A stretch of 48,252 bases of DNA from an uncultured Faecalibacterium sp. (lineage in GTDB: Bacteria > Bacillota > Clostridia > Oscillospirales > Ruminococcaceae): contig CAKTFS010000016.1 in assembly GCA_934561115.1 (NCBI GenBank), positions 1-48,252 of the forward strand, read 5' to 3'. The notes under the pieces were generated by a model. It did no database searches. It saw only the letters and a list, made by a program, of their open reading frames with translations, and had not been told where the DNA came from. This document shows positions 1 through 6,103 of the stretch, in pieces (position 1 is the stretch's first letter; each line of letters begins with the position of its first letter). The translations under genes and the position numbers were made by a program.

Positions 1-68
<68 letters not shown>

Positions 69-101
69 AGATGTTTGCCCTTGTGCCTGACGACGTGTGT
101 A

Positions 102-130
102 ATTATACCAGCCACAGGGGCGCTTGTCAA
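102..130 (-). promoter_or_regulatory. Sigma-A promoter of tRNA-Ala
   Basis: On the minus strand TTGACA (125-130) and TATAAT (102-107) are exact consensus boxes separated by 17 bp. The expected start is about 27 bp before the tRNA, as usual for a stable RNA gene. Confidence 0.8.
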
Positions 131-151
131 CAGTTTTTTGAAAAAATTTTG

Positions 152-189
152 CAGCAAAAATCCCCGCAAGGCGTGTGCCCGGCGGGGAT
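152..189 (-). terminator. Rho-independent terminator after thiT
   Basis: The stem ATCCCCGC/GCGGGGAT (160-167 with 182-189) is followed on the minus strand by TTTTGCTGC. It sits 40 bp after the thiT stop and ends just before the tRNA promoter. Confidence 0.65.
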
Positions 190-228
190 CGGGAAGCGGG
201 GGAGAGCTCTTTTTGAAAAAACTACGCC

Positions 229-795
229 TTAGCGTGCCTGACGGTCAAAGATCTGCGGAGCCACGCGGCACAGCAGCACAGCGGCCACCATGGTGAGCAG
301 GGTCTCGGGCAGCATGTAACTGCCGTTGTAGGTCAGGCTGTAAGTCCATGCGGCCAGACCATCGCTCAGGTTGCCCCAGACCAGCACGCCGGACAAAAAG
401 CTGCACATAAAGCGCAGGAAACCGGCAGCAAAGGTGCCCACGGCTACGCCCACGGTGCGGTTCTTGAAGGGGCGGGCAAACAGCTCGGCCAGACCCAGTG
501 CCATAAAGGCCAGCACATAGTCCAGCAGCACCTCACCGAGGAAGTAGAGGAAGGTGGAAGCGGGAGGAGGGTAGAAGCCCATGATCATCTGCAGGCAGGC
601 GTTCACAAAGCCGGTGAACAGGCCCCACTTTGCGCCGTGGCGGAAGGACACCAGCACAAAGGGCAGCATGCTCAGCAGGGTGATGCTGCCGCCGTTGGGC
701 ATGGTAAAGAACTTGATGTTGGAAAGCACCGTGCCAATGGCGATCATCAGGGCGCATTCCACCAGAATACGGGTCTTGGAATAGGTTTTGGACAT
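229..795 (-). CDS. thiT: Thiamine-specific ECF transporter S component (ThiT/YuaJ family)
   Basis: This 188-residue, almost wholly hydrophobic protein has about six membrane helices. The segment MPNGGSITLLSMLP (about residues 32-45) and LDYVLAF (about 91-97) are typical of ThiT, the substrate-binding subunit that captures thiamine and works with the shared EcfA/EcfA'/EcfT energy module, which is not encoded in this window. The start ATG at 795 has GAGAGGAA a few bases upstream. A TPP riboswitch and a terminator sit in its leader, which independently supports a thiamine role. Length fits the family (about 180-200 residues). It is transcribed alone, between its riboswitch and a terminator. Confidence 0.9.
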   Translation of the reverse strand: MSKTYSKTRILVECALMIAIGTVLSNIKFFTMPNGGSITLLSMLPFVLVSFRHGAKWGLFTGFVNACLQMIMGFYPPPASTFLYFLGEVLLDYVLAFMALGLAELFARPFKNRTVGVAVGTFAAGFLRFMCSFLSGVLVWGNLSDGLAAWTYSLTYNGSYMLPETLLTMVAAVLLCRVAPQIFDRQAR

Positions 796-825
796 GATGA
801 AAAGATTCCTCTCTCATAGTAGTAC

Positions 826-861
826 ACAAAAACAAAATGCGCCTGCCGGCAGCAGACGCAT
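826..861 (-). terminator. Riboswitch-controlled terminator in the thiT leader
   Basis: On the minus strand a perfect 10-bp stem ATGCGTCTGC/GCAGGCGCAT (852-861 with 837-846, 5-nt loop) is followed by TTTGTTTTTG. It lies between the TPP aptamer and the thiT start, so TPP binding probably favours premature termination. Confidence 0.75.
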
Positions 862-893
862 GGAGGTTTGTTGAACGTACCGGACAGTTCCGC

Positions 894-975
894 AAACTCC
901 CTACGCCGGCATTGCCCGGATCAGGTAAAGGGTACTCCGCGCTATGCGGATCTCAGCCTTACGGCGCCCCTGTTT
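894..975 (-). promoter_or_regulatory. TPP riboswitch (THI element)
   Basis: The minus strand carries the conserved blocks in order: GGGGCGCC, GGCTGAGA, ACCCTTTACCTGATC and GGGCAATGCCGGCGTAGGGA. These are the pyrimidine- and pyrophosphate-sensing helices of the TPP aptamer. P1 can form between AAAC (972-975) and GTTT (894-897). An intrinsic terminator follows before thiT, indicating transcriptional control. Confidence 0.95.
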
Positions 976-989
976 TTATGTCCGCCCAC

Positions 990-1018
990 AGTATACGCGC
1001 CGGGGGACAAAATGTCAA
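990..1018 (-). promoter_or_regulatory. Sigma-A promoter of the thiT riboswitch transcript
   Basis: Minus-strand TTGACA (1013-1018) and TATACT (990-995) have a 17-bp spacer. Transcription would begin near 983, just ahead of the aptamer. Confidence 0.75.
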
Positions 1019-1026
1019 GCCCGCAG

Positions 1027-1055
1027 ACATATTCCGCCCCGGCAGCGCGTATGTT
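1027..1055 (+). promoter_or_regulatory. Possible sigma-E-type promoter of spoIIID
   Basis: ACATATT (1027-1033), 14 bp, then CGTATGTT (1048-1055) partly resembles the sigma-E pattern KMATATT-N13/14-CATACAHT. In Bacillus spoIIID is transcribed by sigma-E. The -10 match is weak (about half the positions), so this is an inference. Confidence 0.3.
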
Positions 1056-1091
1056 ATACCATTGCAAAGCTGGAACGCAGGGAGGCGGGAT

Positions 1092-1340
1092 ATGAAAGCC
1101 GATCCGGAACAGCGCGCCGTGCAGTTGGGCGAGTACATTGCCGCCCATAACGCCACGGTGCGGGCAGCGGCGGCTGCGTTCGGGTGCAGCAAGTCCACCG
1201 TGCACAAGGACGTTGCCGTGCGGCTGCGCAGCATCAGCCCTGCGCTGTACGGGCAGGTGCGTGCCGTGCTGGCGCGCAACAAGGCCGAGCGTCATCTGCG
1301 GGGCGGGGCTGCCACCCGGCGCAGATACAGCCGCCGCTAA
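1092..1340 (+). CDS. spoIIID: Sporulation transcriptional regulator SpoIIID
   Basis: The 82-residue protein matches SpoIIID, the small DNA-binding regulator of the mother-cell stage of sporulation, over nearly its whole length. It has a helix-turn-helix of the form VRAAAAAFGCSKSTVHKDV (about residues 23-41), the RL..I.P.L segment after it, and the basic HLRGGAAT tail that contacts DNA in the Bacillus protein. The reading frame stays open further upstream, but the ATG at 1092 has GGAGG seven bases before it and gives the family's usual length and N-terminus. A strong terminator follows directly. sigG, sigE and spoIIGA lie next door on the other strand, making a small sporulation cluster. Confidence 0.9.
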   Translation: MKADPEQRAVQLGEYIAAHNATVRAAAAAFGCSKSTVHKDVAVRLRSISPALYGQVRAVLARNKAERHLRGGAATRRRYSRR

Positions 1341-1349
1341 AGCCAAAAA

Positions 1350-1378
1350 GACCGCTGCACTGCGCAGCGGTCTTTTTT
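1350..1378 (+). terminator. Rho-independent terminator after spoIIID
   Basis: A 9-bp stem GACCGCTGC/GCAGCGGTC (1350-1358 with 1364-1372) is followed by TTTTTT. Confidence 0.85.
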
Positions 1379-1411
1379 GTTGCGTAGGGTTGCAGCTTTT
1401 GGCAGGTGGAA

Positions 1412-1533
1412 CCCTCTCAGGCGCTTACGCGCCAGCTCCCCCGAAGGGGGAGCTTTTTGCATCTTCCGGTTTGCGCTGACGAAGCTCCCCCTTCGGGGGA
1501 GCTGGCAAAGCCGTAAGGCTTTGACTGAGAGGG
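1412..1533. repeat. Nested-palindrome repeat R1 (CCCTCTCAG...CTGAGAGGG)
   Basis: The element has 9-bp inverted ends (1412-1420 and 1525-1533), an outer hairpin GGCGCTTACGCGCC on the left and AAAGCCGTAAGGCTTT on the right, and two inner hairpins of AGCTCCCCC/GGGGGAGCT with the T-tract facing the centre. It begins 18 bp after the sigG stop and probably serves as its terminator. Confidence 0.85.
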
Positions 1534-1550
1534 TTTTCAGGAAATTGATT

Positions 1551-2318
1551 TTATCCCCCGGTGTGGAACTGCTGCAGTGCACCTTTTTCCAGCCGGCTTA
1601 CCTGCGCCTGACTGATGCCGATCTCCTGCGCCACCTCCATCTGGGTCTTGCCGCGCAGATACCGCAGCTCCATAATGCGCTTTTCCCGGGGCGAAAGGGC
1701 GGCTACCGTATCGCGGAACTGCAGCCCGCTGATCCAGCTTTCCTCGCTGTCCGGGTCGCGCACCTGATCGATCACATACATCGCATCGCCGCCGTCGGTG
1801 TACACCGGCTCGTCAAGGCTGAGCGGTTCTACCACCGACTCCAGCGCGGCGGTCACCTCGCGCCGGGCAAGGCCGGCTGCGGCGGAGATCTCGTCCATGG
1901 TGGGCTCGCGCCCCAGCTGCTTTTCCAGCGCTTCCCGCGCCTGCATGGCACGGTAGGCGGTGTCCCGCAGGGTGCGGCTTACCCGCAGGGCGTTGTTATC
2001 CCGCAGAAACCGCCGGATCTCCCCGATGATCATAGGCACGCCGTAGGTGGAAAAACGCACCGGCTGCGCGGGGTCAAAGTTGTCGATGGCTTTGATCAGC
2101 CCGATGCACCCCACCTGAAACAGATCGTCCAGATTTTCGCCCCGCTGGGCAAACCGCTGCACCACGCTGAGCACCAGCCGCAGGTTGCCCTCCACCATCC
2201 GCGCCCGGGCGGCCTTGTCCCCGGCGTGGGCAAGGGTGAGCAGCTGACGCTTTTCCGCTTCGGTCAGCACGGGCAGCTGCCCTGTGTTCACACCGCATAG
2301 CTCCACCTTGTTGTACAT
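1551..2318 (-). CDS. sigG: RNA polymerase forespore sigma factor SigG
   Basis: The 255-residue protein aligns closely with Bacillus sigma-G, the late forespore sigma factor. The N-terminal VELCGVNTGQLPVL signature, region 2 (NLRLVLSVVQRF, DDLFQVGCIGLIKAIDNFD, FSTYGVPMIIGEIRRFLRDNN), a middle region 3, and the region 4 helix-turn-helix KTQMEVAQEIGISQAQVSRLEK are all intact. The length is the family norm. The ATG at 2318 follows a GGGGGC stretch. A sigma-F/sigma-G-like promoter lies upstream (2350-2379), which fits the known autoregulation of sigG. In Bacillus sigG follows sigE directly; here a small toxin-antitoxin-like locus lies between them. Repeat R1 lies directly after the stop codon. Confidence 0.93.
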   Translation of the reverse strand: MYNKVELCGVNTGQLPVLTEAEKRQLLTLAHAGDKAARARMVEGNLRLVLSVVQRFAQRGENLDDLFQVGCIGLIKAIDNFDPAQPVRFSTYGVPMIIGEIRRFLRDNNALRVSRTLRDTAYRAMQAREALEKQLGREPTMDEISAAAGLARREVTAALESVVEPLSLDEPVYTDGGDAMYVIDQVRDPDSEESWISGLQFRDTVAALSPREKRIMELRYLRGKTQMEVAQEIGISQAQVSRLEKGALQQFHTGG

Positions 2319-2349
2319 CCAAACGCCCCCGGTCTTTTAGCTTTACCGG

Positions 2350-2379
2350 AAGTATGGCTCTGTGCGCCGGGCGCTATGC
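2350..2379 (-). promoter_or_regulatory. Sigma-F/sigma-G-type promoter of sigG
   Basis: Minus-strand GCATA (2375-2379), an 18-bp spacer and CATACTT (2350-2356) match the forespore consensus gHATR-N17/18-CATHMTA in all but the last base. The -10 lies about 31 bp before the sigG ATG. No sigma-A promoter competes here. Confidence 0.5.
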
Positions 2380-2422
2380 GTGGAAAAAATTGAGCGCCCC
2401 TCCGCAAAAGAGGGACGCTTTA

Positions 2423-2451
2423 TAGACAAACCTGTAATTTTATGGTATGCT
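2423..2451 (+). promoter_or_regulatory. Promoter of the small membrane peptide mRNA
   Basis: TAGACA (2423-2428), 17 bp, TATGCT (2446-2451). Transcription would start near 2458, giving a leader of about 170 nt. The leader can form a GGCGGC-GCAA-GCCGCC hairpin early on. Confidence 0.55.
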
Positions 2452-2629
2452 GTAACCGGCGGCGCAAGCCGCCCATCAGGCGCTGTGCCCACAAACGCAG
2501 GCGGCTACCTTCTCTGTTGGCGAACTGACGCTCGTTTCCACTGCGAAGCGACCCAGAACGACCCGGGAGGAGGTTCAATCAGATTGAGCAGCACTTCCCG
2601 GAGTTTTAACGAAGGGGGGTGAGCAGGAC

Positions 2630-2743
2630 ATGACGATCTCCGAAATCATCGCAGCGTTGTCGCTTGCCGTCAACGTTGTCCGTGCAGTGTTCGACATTGC
2701 ATGGAAGATTACCATGGAACGCAAGAATGCAAAAAAAGATTGA
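2630..2743 (+). CDS. Small membrane peptide, candidate holin-like type I toxin
   Basis: This 37-residue peptide begins MTISEIIAALSLAV, has one hydrophobic helix (about residues 5-25) and ends in a basic tail (MERKNAKKD). The ATG at 2630 follows AAGGGGGG by about ten bases. Short peptides of this plan (M-T-I/V-x-E start, one membrane span, charged tail) are known as holin-like or Fst/TxpA-type toxins in Gram-positive bacteria. The match is in general plan, not a confident family assignment. A convergent antisense RNA with a consensus promoter overlaps the end of the gene, as in type I toxin-antitoxin pairs. It is flanked by sigG and sigE. An alternative is a small regulatory membrane peptide with no toxicity. 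Confidence 0.6.
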   Translation: MTISEIIAALSLAVNVVRAVFDIAWKITMERKNAKKD

Positions 2744-2774
2744 CCGCCAACGCTTCCCCAAGCAACGGTCAATC
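2731..2774 (-). terminator. Terminator of the antisense RNA
   Basis: On the minus strand the stem GATTGACCG/CGGTCAATC (2766-2774 with 2738-2746) is followed by TTTTTTT (2731-2737). The T-tract is the AAA-rich lysine codons of the peptide gene read backwards, so the RNA ends inside the coding region. Confidence 0.75.
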
Positions 2775-2823
2775 TTGACTCGCCAATGAGGAACTAGCCG
2801 TTTGCCGGGCCAGCGCCTCTTGT
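2731..2823 (-). ncRNA. Predicted ~90-nt antisense RNA, candidate type I antitoxin
   Basis: From a consensus promoter the minus strand would yield an RNA of about 93 nt ending at a strong terminator. It can fold into two stem-loops: a 5' one based on GCTGGCC/GGCTAGT inside GAGG/CCTC, and the terminator. It is complementary to the last 13 bases of the peptide gene plus about 80 bases of its 3' UTR. There is no ORF in it. The layout equals that of Fst/RNAII and TxpA/RatA systems. Confidence 0.6.
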
Positions 2824-2829
2824 GCTTTT

Positions 2830-2858
2830 ATTATACACGTTCCCACGCAGAATGTCAA
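2830..2858 (-). promoter_or_regulatory. Consensus promoter of the antisense RNA
   Basis: Minus-strand TTGACA (2853-2858) and TATAAT (2830-2835), both exact consensus, 17-bp spacer. It starts only 16 bp after the sigE stop, and no terminator is seen between them, so sigE transcription may also read into the antisense RNA. Confidence 0.8.
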
Positions 2859-2874
2859 GGGTGTGCGCCGGCAG

Positions 2875-3579
2875 CTATTCGCTTTCAAGGCGGGTTTTCA
2901 GGGTGTGGATGATGCGCTTTTCCAGTCGGGAGATATAGCTCTGGCTGATGCCAAGGGCGTCGGCGGCTTCCTTCTGGGTGCGCTCCACGCCGTCGGTAAG
3001 GCCGAAGCGCAGCTCCATGATCTGCCGCTCCCGTGCCGAGAGCGCTGCAACGGCGCGGCGCAGCACGGCGCGCTCGGCGTCCTGCTCCAGCTGCTGGCTT
3101 ACCGCGTTGGCGTCGCTGCCCAGTATGTCCGAGAGCAGCAGCTCGTTGCCGTCGCCGTCCACGTTCAAAGGCTCGTCGATGCTGGCTTCCTGCCGGCGGT
3201 TGGAGCTTTTGCGCAGGTACATCAAAATCTCGTTGCCGATGCAGCGGCTGGCGTAGGTGGCAAGCTTGATGCTGCGGGCGGGGGTAAAGGTGTTTACCGC
3301 CTTGATCAGCCCAATGGTGCCAATGCTTACCAGGTCCTCGGCGGGTACGCCGCTGTTTTCGTACTTTTTGGCCAGATACACCACCAGCCGCAGGTTGTGG
3401 GTGATCAGCGCCTCGCGGGCGGCGGCGTCCCCGGCGGCCATGCGGTCAAGCAGGGCTTTTTCCTGCTCGGGGGTCAGGGGCGGGGGCAGGCTTGGCCCGC
3501 CCGCCAGATAATGCACCGCGCCGCAGTAGCGCAAACGCCCCCATAGCCGCCGCCACATCTGCCGGAAAAACTGCAACAT
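2875..3579 (-). CDS. sigE: RNA polymerase mother-cell sigma factor SigE (pro-form)
   Basis: The 234-residue protein matches sigma-E, which directs early mother-cell transcription in sporulation. It carries the region 2 blocks [33 protein letters not shown] and [20 protein letters not shown], the [20 protein letters not shown] segment, and the region 4 helix-turn-helix ending in [13 protein letters not shown]. The first ~23 residues form a basic, aromatic amphipathic stretch before [12 protein letters not shown], matching the pro-peptide removed by SpoIIGA. The frame is open further upstream, but the ATG at 3579 has AGGAGGGA and gives the family N-terminus. spoIIGA lies upstream on the same strand beyond ~490 bp of repeats. 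Confidence 0.93.
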   Translation of the reverse strand: MLQFFRQMWRRLWGRLRYCGAVHYLAGGPSLPPPLTPEQEKALLDRMAAGDAAAREALITHNLRLVVYLAKKYENSGVPAEDLVSIGTIGLIKAVNTFTPARSIKLATYASRCIGNEILMYLRKSSNRRQEASIDEPLNVDGDGNELLLSDILGSDANAVSQQLEQDAERAVLRRAVAALSARERQIMELRFGLTDGVERTQKEAADALGISQSYISRLEKRIIHTLKTRLESE

Positions 3580-3612
3580 GGATATCCCTCCTGTGCACCA
3601 TTTAATATATGT

Positions 3613-3618
3613 ATTATA
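3613..3618 (-). promoter_or_regulatory. Possible -10 box for sigE
   Basis: Minus-strand TATAAT lies 33 bp before the sigE start. No good -35 hexamer is present at the normal distance, because that position falls near the edge of repeat R2. Spo0A-dependent promoters can also lack a normal -35, so the assignment stays open. Confidence 0.3.
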
Positions 3619-3632
3619 GGAGAGCGTGCTCG

Positions 3633-3850
3633 CCCTCTCCGTCACGGCTTACGCCGTGCCACCTCTCCCAAAGGGAGAGGCCTTGGCATAGCGGAAAAGT
3701 TTCCGGTTGCATCGTAAAGTTTTCAGATGCAATAGTTCCATCCGAAAGCGTTGCTCCGCAAAGGGAAGAGCTCTTGTAAAGAGATGAAGCAAGTGTGGAC
3801 TGCCAAGGGCTCTCCCTTTGGGAGAGCTGGCGCGTTAGCGCCTGAGAGGG
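3633..3850. repeat. Nested-palindrome repeat R2 (long variant)
   Basis: The ends are CCCTCTC (3633) and CTGAGAGGG (3842-3850). Outer hairpins are CACGGCTTACGCCGTG on the left and GGCGCGTTAGCGCC on the right. The inner arms CCTCTCCCAAAGGGAGAGG and GCTCTCCCTTTGGGAGAGC are set about 115 bp apart, so this is a longer version of R1. Confidence 0.8.
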
Positions 3851-3859
3851 CGAGCCCGC

Positions 3860-3895
3860 TAACCAGCAAAGCCGCAAGGCTTTGCCTGAGGGAGT
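3860..3895. repeat. Repeat fragment R3 (right end only)
   Basis: AGCAAAGCC-GCA-AGGCTTTGCCTGAGGGAG resembles the right arm plus end of the nested-palindrome family, with no left half. It is squeezed between R2 and R4. Confidence 0.6.
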
Positions 3896-3904
3896 ACGCC
3901 CTAA

Positions 3905-4028
3905 CCCTCTCAGTCACGGCTTACGCCGTGCCAGCTCCCCCGAAGGGGGAGCTTTTGGCCATCTGTCGGTTAGCACCGATAAAGCTCCCCCCTCGGGGGA
4001 GCTGGCGAACGCAGTGAGCCTGAGAGGG
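3905..4028. repeat. Nested-palindrome repeat R4
   Basis: The ends are CCCTCTCAG (3905-3913) and CTGAGAGGG (4020-4028), with a left hairpin CACGGCTTACGCCGTG and two AGCTCCCCC/GGGGGAGCT inner hairpins. It ends 42 bp from the spoIIGA stop and may act as its terminator. Confidence 0.85.
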
Positions 4029-4070
4029 TTTGTACCCATAACGCGGAGCGCATTCTAAATCGTCTCAGCG

Positions 4071-4907
4071 CTACACCCCCACCTCCTCCGCCACATCGTC
4101 CCCCAATAGCAGCGTCCATGCGCCGGCGGGGGCGTCCGGGGCGCAAAAGGCCGCCAGCAGGCCGGGCACGCGGCGCTGCCCGCAGCACAGTGCGGCGGGC
4201 ACGGCGGGCAGCAGACAGCGGCCGGTAACGGCGGCGCAGGGCACAAACTGCACTAAAAGCCCCGGGGGCGGGGCAGCGCCGGCGGCAAACCAGCGGTCTA
4301 AGGTTTCCCGCAGCGGCGCGGGCAGCTGGCTGCGCACCGGCGGATACTGCACCAGCACCACCCGCCGCCCGGCAAGGGGGTCCTGCAGGGTAAAGCCGGT
4401 GTCGTGGTAGGCCTGCACCGGCACTGCCGCCCCCGCAATTTGCAGCACGGCGGCAAAGCAGCCCCGCTGCGGGCGGCCAAACACCGCCAGCAGCCCGCGC
4501 AGCAGCCCGTACACCCCGGCGCAGCAGAGCAAAAGCTGCCCCGGGCGCACCGGCAAAAGCACGCTCAGGTTGTTGGCCTGCACCCCGGGCAGCACCACCG
4601 CGCCGCACAAAAGGCCGTTAAGCGCCGCATACCACCCGCACAGGCGGGCAAAGCTGCGCGCCCCGGGCACGCCATAGCACACCGCCACCACCCCGCAGCA
4701 GCTGGCTGTTTTATATAGTACCGCCAGCGGGGCAGGCCACGGCGGCGCCAGCAGGGCAAGGGTGCTGACCGCAGCCGCCGCGCTGCCCGCGCACAGCCGC
4801 AGCCCGGTGCAGCTGCGCCCGCACAAAAGCCCCGTGCCCAGCAGCAGCGCGGCGGCTGCGGCAAAGTTTACCAGCAGCAATTCGTCCACAAAAACAACGG
4901 TTTTCAT
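4071..4907 (-). CDS. spoIIGA: Sigma-E processing peptidase SpoIIGA
   Basis: The 278-residue protein has five or so N-terminal membrane helices (about residues 1-145) followed by a soluble domain. The motif YHDTGFTLQDPL (catalytic aspartate near residue 169) corresponds to the DTGN.L.DP aspartic-protease motif of SpoIIGA, the septal enzyme that cuts pro-sigma-E. The neighbouring asparagine of the motif is replaced by phenylalanine. The target gene sigE lies downstream on the same strand, but about 490 bp of repeat DNA intervenes, unlike the tight spoIIGA-sigE operon of Bacillus. The ATG at 4907 has only a weak upstream AAGGCGGTG. Sequence is alanine- and cysteine-rich and more diverged than the sigma factors. 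Confidence 0.8.
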   Translation of the reverse strand: MKTVVFVDELLLVNFAAAAALLLGTGLLCGRSCTGLRLCAGSAAAAVSTLALLAPPWPAPLAVLYKTASCCGVVAVCYGVPGARSFARLCGWYAALNGLLCGAVVLPGVQANNLSVLLPVRPGQLLLCCAGVYGLLRGLLAVFGRPQRGCFAAVLQIAGAAVPVQAYHDTGFTLQDPLAGRRVVLVQYPPVRSQLPAPLRETLDRWFAAGAAPPPGLLVQFVPCAAVTGRCLLPAVPAALCCGQRRVPGLLAAFCAPDAPAGAWTLLLGDDVAEEVGV

Positions 4908-4940
4908 TGTACAGCACCGCCTTATGGTTCTGGTAGTCTA

Positions 4941-4962
4941 TTTTTCACAAATTGGTGAAAAA
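4941..4962. promoter_or_regulatory. Inverted repeat upstream of spoIIGA, possible operator
   Basis: TTTTTCAC and GTGAAAAA form a perfect 8-bp inverted repeat with a 6-bp spacer. It lies 34 bp before the spoIIGA start and about 100 bp before the divergent MAM-like promoter. The binding protein is unknown. Confidence 0.35.
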
Positions 4963-5058
4963 ACTTGTCACACCAGAAAAACCCGCATGAACAGTGCATA
5001 TTTGCTACAAAAGTCTGGACGAGGTTTCACAGTTTTTACACTTTTTTCAAAAAAGTAC

Positions 5059-5087
5059 TTGAACATTTCTGGAAAGTGTGGTATATT
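5059..5087 (+). promoter_or_regulatory. Promoter of the MAM-like gene
   Basis: TTGAAC (5059-5064), 17 bp, TATATT (5082-5087). The start would fall near 5094, giving a leader of about 70 nt. Confidence 0.65.
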
Positions 5088-5165
5088 ATTGCCATCCTAG
5101 TAAGGATTGAGCCGGAAACACCGGTTCGAAAATAATTTTTCTATTTTTGAAGGGAGTAATTCATT

Positions 5166-5573
5166 ATGATGATGCCTGCAAATTTCTCTGCTGTGTCTGA
5201 GAACGAGATGACCTACGTTGTTGGCGGTGGCCTGGTTGATGTCCTGGTTCCCGTTATGACCGAGAAGAACTGGCAGAATGTTAGCCTGAACCTGACCACC
5301 ATCATTGGCAACACTTACGCCAGCAAGCTGGTCAAGGCTACTGTCGGTCAGCTGTTCACCGGTTCTTACGTTCCCGGCAATATCGTTAAGGGTCTGGGCG
5401 CTGTCCTGACTGGCAAGTACCAGAGTGGCTTCAATGCTGCTGGCACCAAGTACGCCTTCGTGAACGGCATGAACGGCGTTCTGAACGCTGGTATGACTGT
5501 TGTTGGCGGTCTGGCTGCTATCTACACTCTGGGCCGTGGCGAAGTCAAGGCTGAGCTGCCCAAGACCCTGTAA
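5166..5573 (+). CDS. MAM-like secreted protein with double-glycine leader
   Basis: The 135-residue protein opens with three methionine codons, then PAN.S..SENEMTYVVGG. That start closely resembles, from memory, the F. prausnitzii microbial anti-inflammatory molecule (MAM). The ENEM...VVGG stretch is a typical double-glycine leader, with cleavage expected after residue 21, of the kind processed by peptidase-containing ABC exporters. The rest (about 14 kDa in all) is mildly hydrophobic with a glycine-rich segment MTVVGGLAAIYTLG near 109-122. A good promoter, a GGGAG ribosome site and a strong terminator make it a single-gene unit. Codons favour the GTT/GCT type also seen in the abundant lipoprotein genes here, suggesting high expression. 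No exporter is adjacent. The outside function is inferred from the family. Confidence 0.75.
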   Translation: MMMPANFSAVSENEMTYVVGGGLVDVLVPVMTEKNWQNVSLNLTTIIGNTYASKLVKATVGQLFTGSYVPGNIVKGLGAVLTGKYQSGFNAAGTKYAFVNGMNGVLNAGMTVVGGLAAIYTLGRGEVKAELPKTL

Positions 5574-5633
5574 TCAATCTTAACGGATTGATTATGTGGC
5601 TGTACCTGTAAAGGTGCAGGGGACATAATGACA

Positions 5634-5677
5634 TAAAAACACCCCCGTGGGCGTAAGCCTGCGGGGGTGTTTTTTGC
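5634..5677 (+). terminator. Rho-independent terminator after the MAM-like gene
   Basis: ACACCCCCG/CGGGGGTGT stem (from 5639) followed by TTTTTTG. A smaller hairpin GTACCT-GTAA-AGGTGC lies just before it. Confidence 0.85.
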
Positions 5678-5681
5678 GTAA

Positions 5682-5838
5682 CTCCCTCAGTCAAAGCCTG
5701 CGGCTTTGCCAGCTCCCTCGGGGAGGGAGCCTCTGGCGAAACCGGATACTTTGCGGTTTTACAGTAAGCTTTGCCGCTATGCCAAAGGCCCCATCCCAGA
5801 GGGGGCTGGCATCGAGCGCAGCGAGATGACTGGGGGAG
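5682..5838. repeat. Nested-palindrome repeat R5 (variant ends CTCCCTCAG/CTGGGGGAG)
   Basis: The left hairpin is AAAGCCTGCGGCTTT and the right arm ATCGAGCGCAGCGAGAT. The inner arms are diverged (AGCTCCCTCGGGGAGGGAGC; GGCCCCATCCCAGAGGGGGC). It belongs to the same family as R1 but has changed terminal 9-mers that still pair with each other. Confidence 0.75.
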
Positions 5839-5850
5839 TTTTAGCCTGAA

Positions 5851-5980
5851 CCCTCTCAGTCCGCTCCCGTTGGTCGCGTCCAGCTCCCCCGAAAGGGGGA
5901 GCTTTTACGCATCTTCCGGTTAGCAGTGATAAAGCTCCCCCTTCGGGGGAGCTGGCATCGCGCAGCGATGACTGAGAGGG
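5851..5980. repeat. Nested-palindrome repeat R6
   Basis: The ends are CCCTCTCAG (5851-5859) and CTGAGAGGG (5972-5980), with two AGCTCCCCC hairpins and a right outer hairpin ATCGCGCAGCGAT. The left outer segment does not form a clean hairpin in this copy. R5 and R6 are 12 bp apart and fill the 5680-5980 gap. Confidence 0.85.
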
Positions 5981-6017
5981 TTTCCCTCCGTTCACACTTC
6001 TTTTACCAGTCTGTTAC

Positions 6018-6046
6018 TTTCCGTTTTATGCGGTTTGTGGTATACT
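6018..6046 (+). promoter_or_regulatory. Promoter of nadE (extended -10)
   Basis: TATACT (6041-6046) preceded by TGG forms an extended -10. The -35 TTTCCG (6018-6023) at 17 bp is weak. Confidence 0.45.
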
Positions 6047-6103
6047 ATGGTCAACATGGGACACCATGGCTACACTGAAACAGACAGGATGTGAAATCCT
6101 CTT

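Noticed and set aside
837..1091. Upstream extension of the spoIIID frame
   Set aside because: It runs through the TPP riboswitch region and adds no SpoIIID-like sequence. The ATG at 1092 with GGAGG is the natural start.
1412..1533. Repeats considered as CRISPR units
   Set aside because: Copies are dispersed over 36 kb with genes between them and have inverted ends; there are no spacers or cas genes.
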